From contig NC_079426.1 of the NCBI RefSeq assembly GCF_026213295.1, positions 13,518,591 to 13,582,590 of the forward strand: a stretch of DNA of 64,000 nucleotides. Direction: 5' to 3'. The notes beneath the pieces are model-generated. The model made no database searches. It was given only the letters and a program-made list of their open reading frames with translations, and was not told the DNA's origin. The translations under genes and the position numbers were made by a program. Origin of the DNA: Gadus chalcogrammus. Taxonomy: Eukaryota > Chordata > Actinopteri > Gadiformes > Gadidae. Below, in pieces: positions 62,993 through 64,000 of the stretch (positions are counted from its first letter, which is position 1; each line of letters starts with the position of its first letter).

Positions 62993-64000
62993 GTGAGTCT
63001 TGTTGAATGTTTCTCCTGATTTCTGAATCAGGGTATGATGATAAGGTAAGAAATTTGTGGTCGCCTAGGAGATGCAGCAACACTGATAAATGTTAAGGTC
63101 CTATCGCTATTTTTTTTTTTTAAAGATTATATATTTTTTGTATTGGCTGTCGATTTCTCATGAACAATGGCATGTCCACCAAAAATATATATCGTGTAAA
63201 TAGGGTATGACATCGATATATTATATGTATAATAATTATCTAGGCTAGGCTTATAGAATAATCATCATCATAATAATAATTATAATTGTTATGATTATGA
63301 GTATGATTATGCTTGTTATTATGAATATTATTATTTTAGCCATACCTTATTTAGGTTATCGTTAGGCAAATTTTCCTAATTATAAATGTTAGGCCCATTA
63401 AAAATATCTTTGGTGACTATGGACAGTTTTAAACATAAAAGCACCACAGGCCATGTGATCCGTCCTATTCAATAAACAAACCAGGAGGTCGGCCTGCTAT
63501 GTTTGTTTTGGATGAAGGGGGCATATACCAAATCGAAACACGGTGGTTTTGTAATCCAGAGGAGGTGACAGAGGGAGGTAAGGCCTATTATAAATTATGA
63601 CATCCAGCTCAATAGCAAAAGCAGGGCGAAATCAACCAGCGTTCATCTGCATATGCTTTGAATCCCCGCCCGATAATAAAAAAGCAAGAAGGCCTACACG
63701 TCAACCAAATCGCTGCATAATGTGACGCGTTAACGACGAACACAAAGCGCCGTTGATGAAAAAAAAAAAAGTCGACCTTCTGCATTAGTAGGCTATGATA
63801 ATAATTGCTCGAATGAATATAACAAAAGTAGACTACTAGACTCATTCAGAAGGAGGATAAAAAAAACAAGCTTTCTATTGTTCACCCGGTTTAACTTGAA
63901 AGCGTCGGCCGAGACAGTGGATGTGTTTCAGGAGGGTTTCTAATGCGGAGCCAATGCAGATTGTGATGTAAAAGCCTCGCAACCGCGCTGCACCACGCAG
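62993..64000 (+). other. pitx3: pitx3 intron (partial)
   Basis: Starts with GTGAGT and runs off the window. AT-rich with scattered AATAAT repeats (63258-63340). No homeodomain exon lies within it. Confidence 0.8.

Overview
This window is vertebrate nuclear DNA, most likely from a teleost fish. It has widely spaced GT-AG exons, very long CA/GT microsatellites, many short hAT and Harbinger DNA-transposon derivatives, and two recognisable, deeply conserved genes. No bacterial, phage or organelle gene organisation is present. The density of long dinucleotide repeats would suit a gadiform (cod-like) genome, but that is a guess.

Two genes lie head to head. On the minus strand, from about 52.8 kb down past the left edge, is the 5' part of gbf1, the Golgi brefeldin A-resistant Arf guanine nucleotide exchange factor. 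I could trace one non-coding and 13 coding exons joined by GT-AG introns with consistent phase. They give residues 1-549, covering the DCB domain, a Ser-rich linker and the HUS domain. The catalytic Sec7 domain and everything after it lie off the left edge. On the plus strand near the right edge is the first coding exon of pitx3 (36 codons plus one base), a paired-like/bicoid-class homeobox transcription factor; its homeodomain lies off the right edge. The same divergent GBF1-PITX3 pair is neighbouring in human (10q24), so this is conserved synteny.

Layout: 0.4-10.4 kb holds gbf1 coding exons 14 to 5, closely spaced, with one hAT element filling most of intron 12 and another filling over half of intron 6 right up to the exon 6 splice donor. 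10.4-23.9 kb is intron 4; its first 6 kb is a stack of nested mobile elements (a decayed BEL/Pao-like LTR retrotransposon broken by hAT and Harbinger insertions, then MITEs). 24-48.9 kb is intron 3, nearly 25 kb with little recognisable mobile DNA but many microsatellites and two minisatellites; much of it looks like unique, possibly regulatory, sequence. 49-52.7 kb holds exons 3 to 1. 53-62.4 kb is the intergenic interval, with CpG-rich patches and bicoid-type TAATCC sites. A CCAAT/TATA arrangement at 62.2-62.4 kb precedes the pitx3 coding exon.

The genes do not form a pathway. GBF1 is a housekeeping trafficking factor, while PITX3 is a developmental regulator of lens and midbrain dopaminergic neurons. 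The long sparse gbf1 introns next to a developmental homeobox gene fit a bystander-gene arrangement in which pitx3 enhancers could lie inside gbf1; this is inference. I found no unknown protein-coding system. The most unusual structures are transposon-related: a palindromic module shared, in opposite orientation, by two hAT elements with different termini, a 75-bp hAT element with its own target duplication, and splice signals of gbf1 that touch a microsatellite and a transposon.
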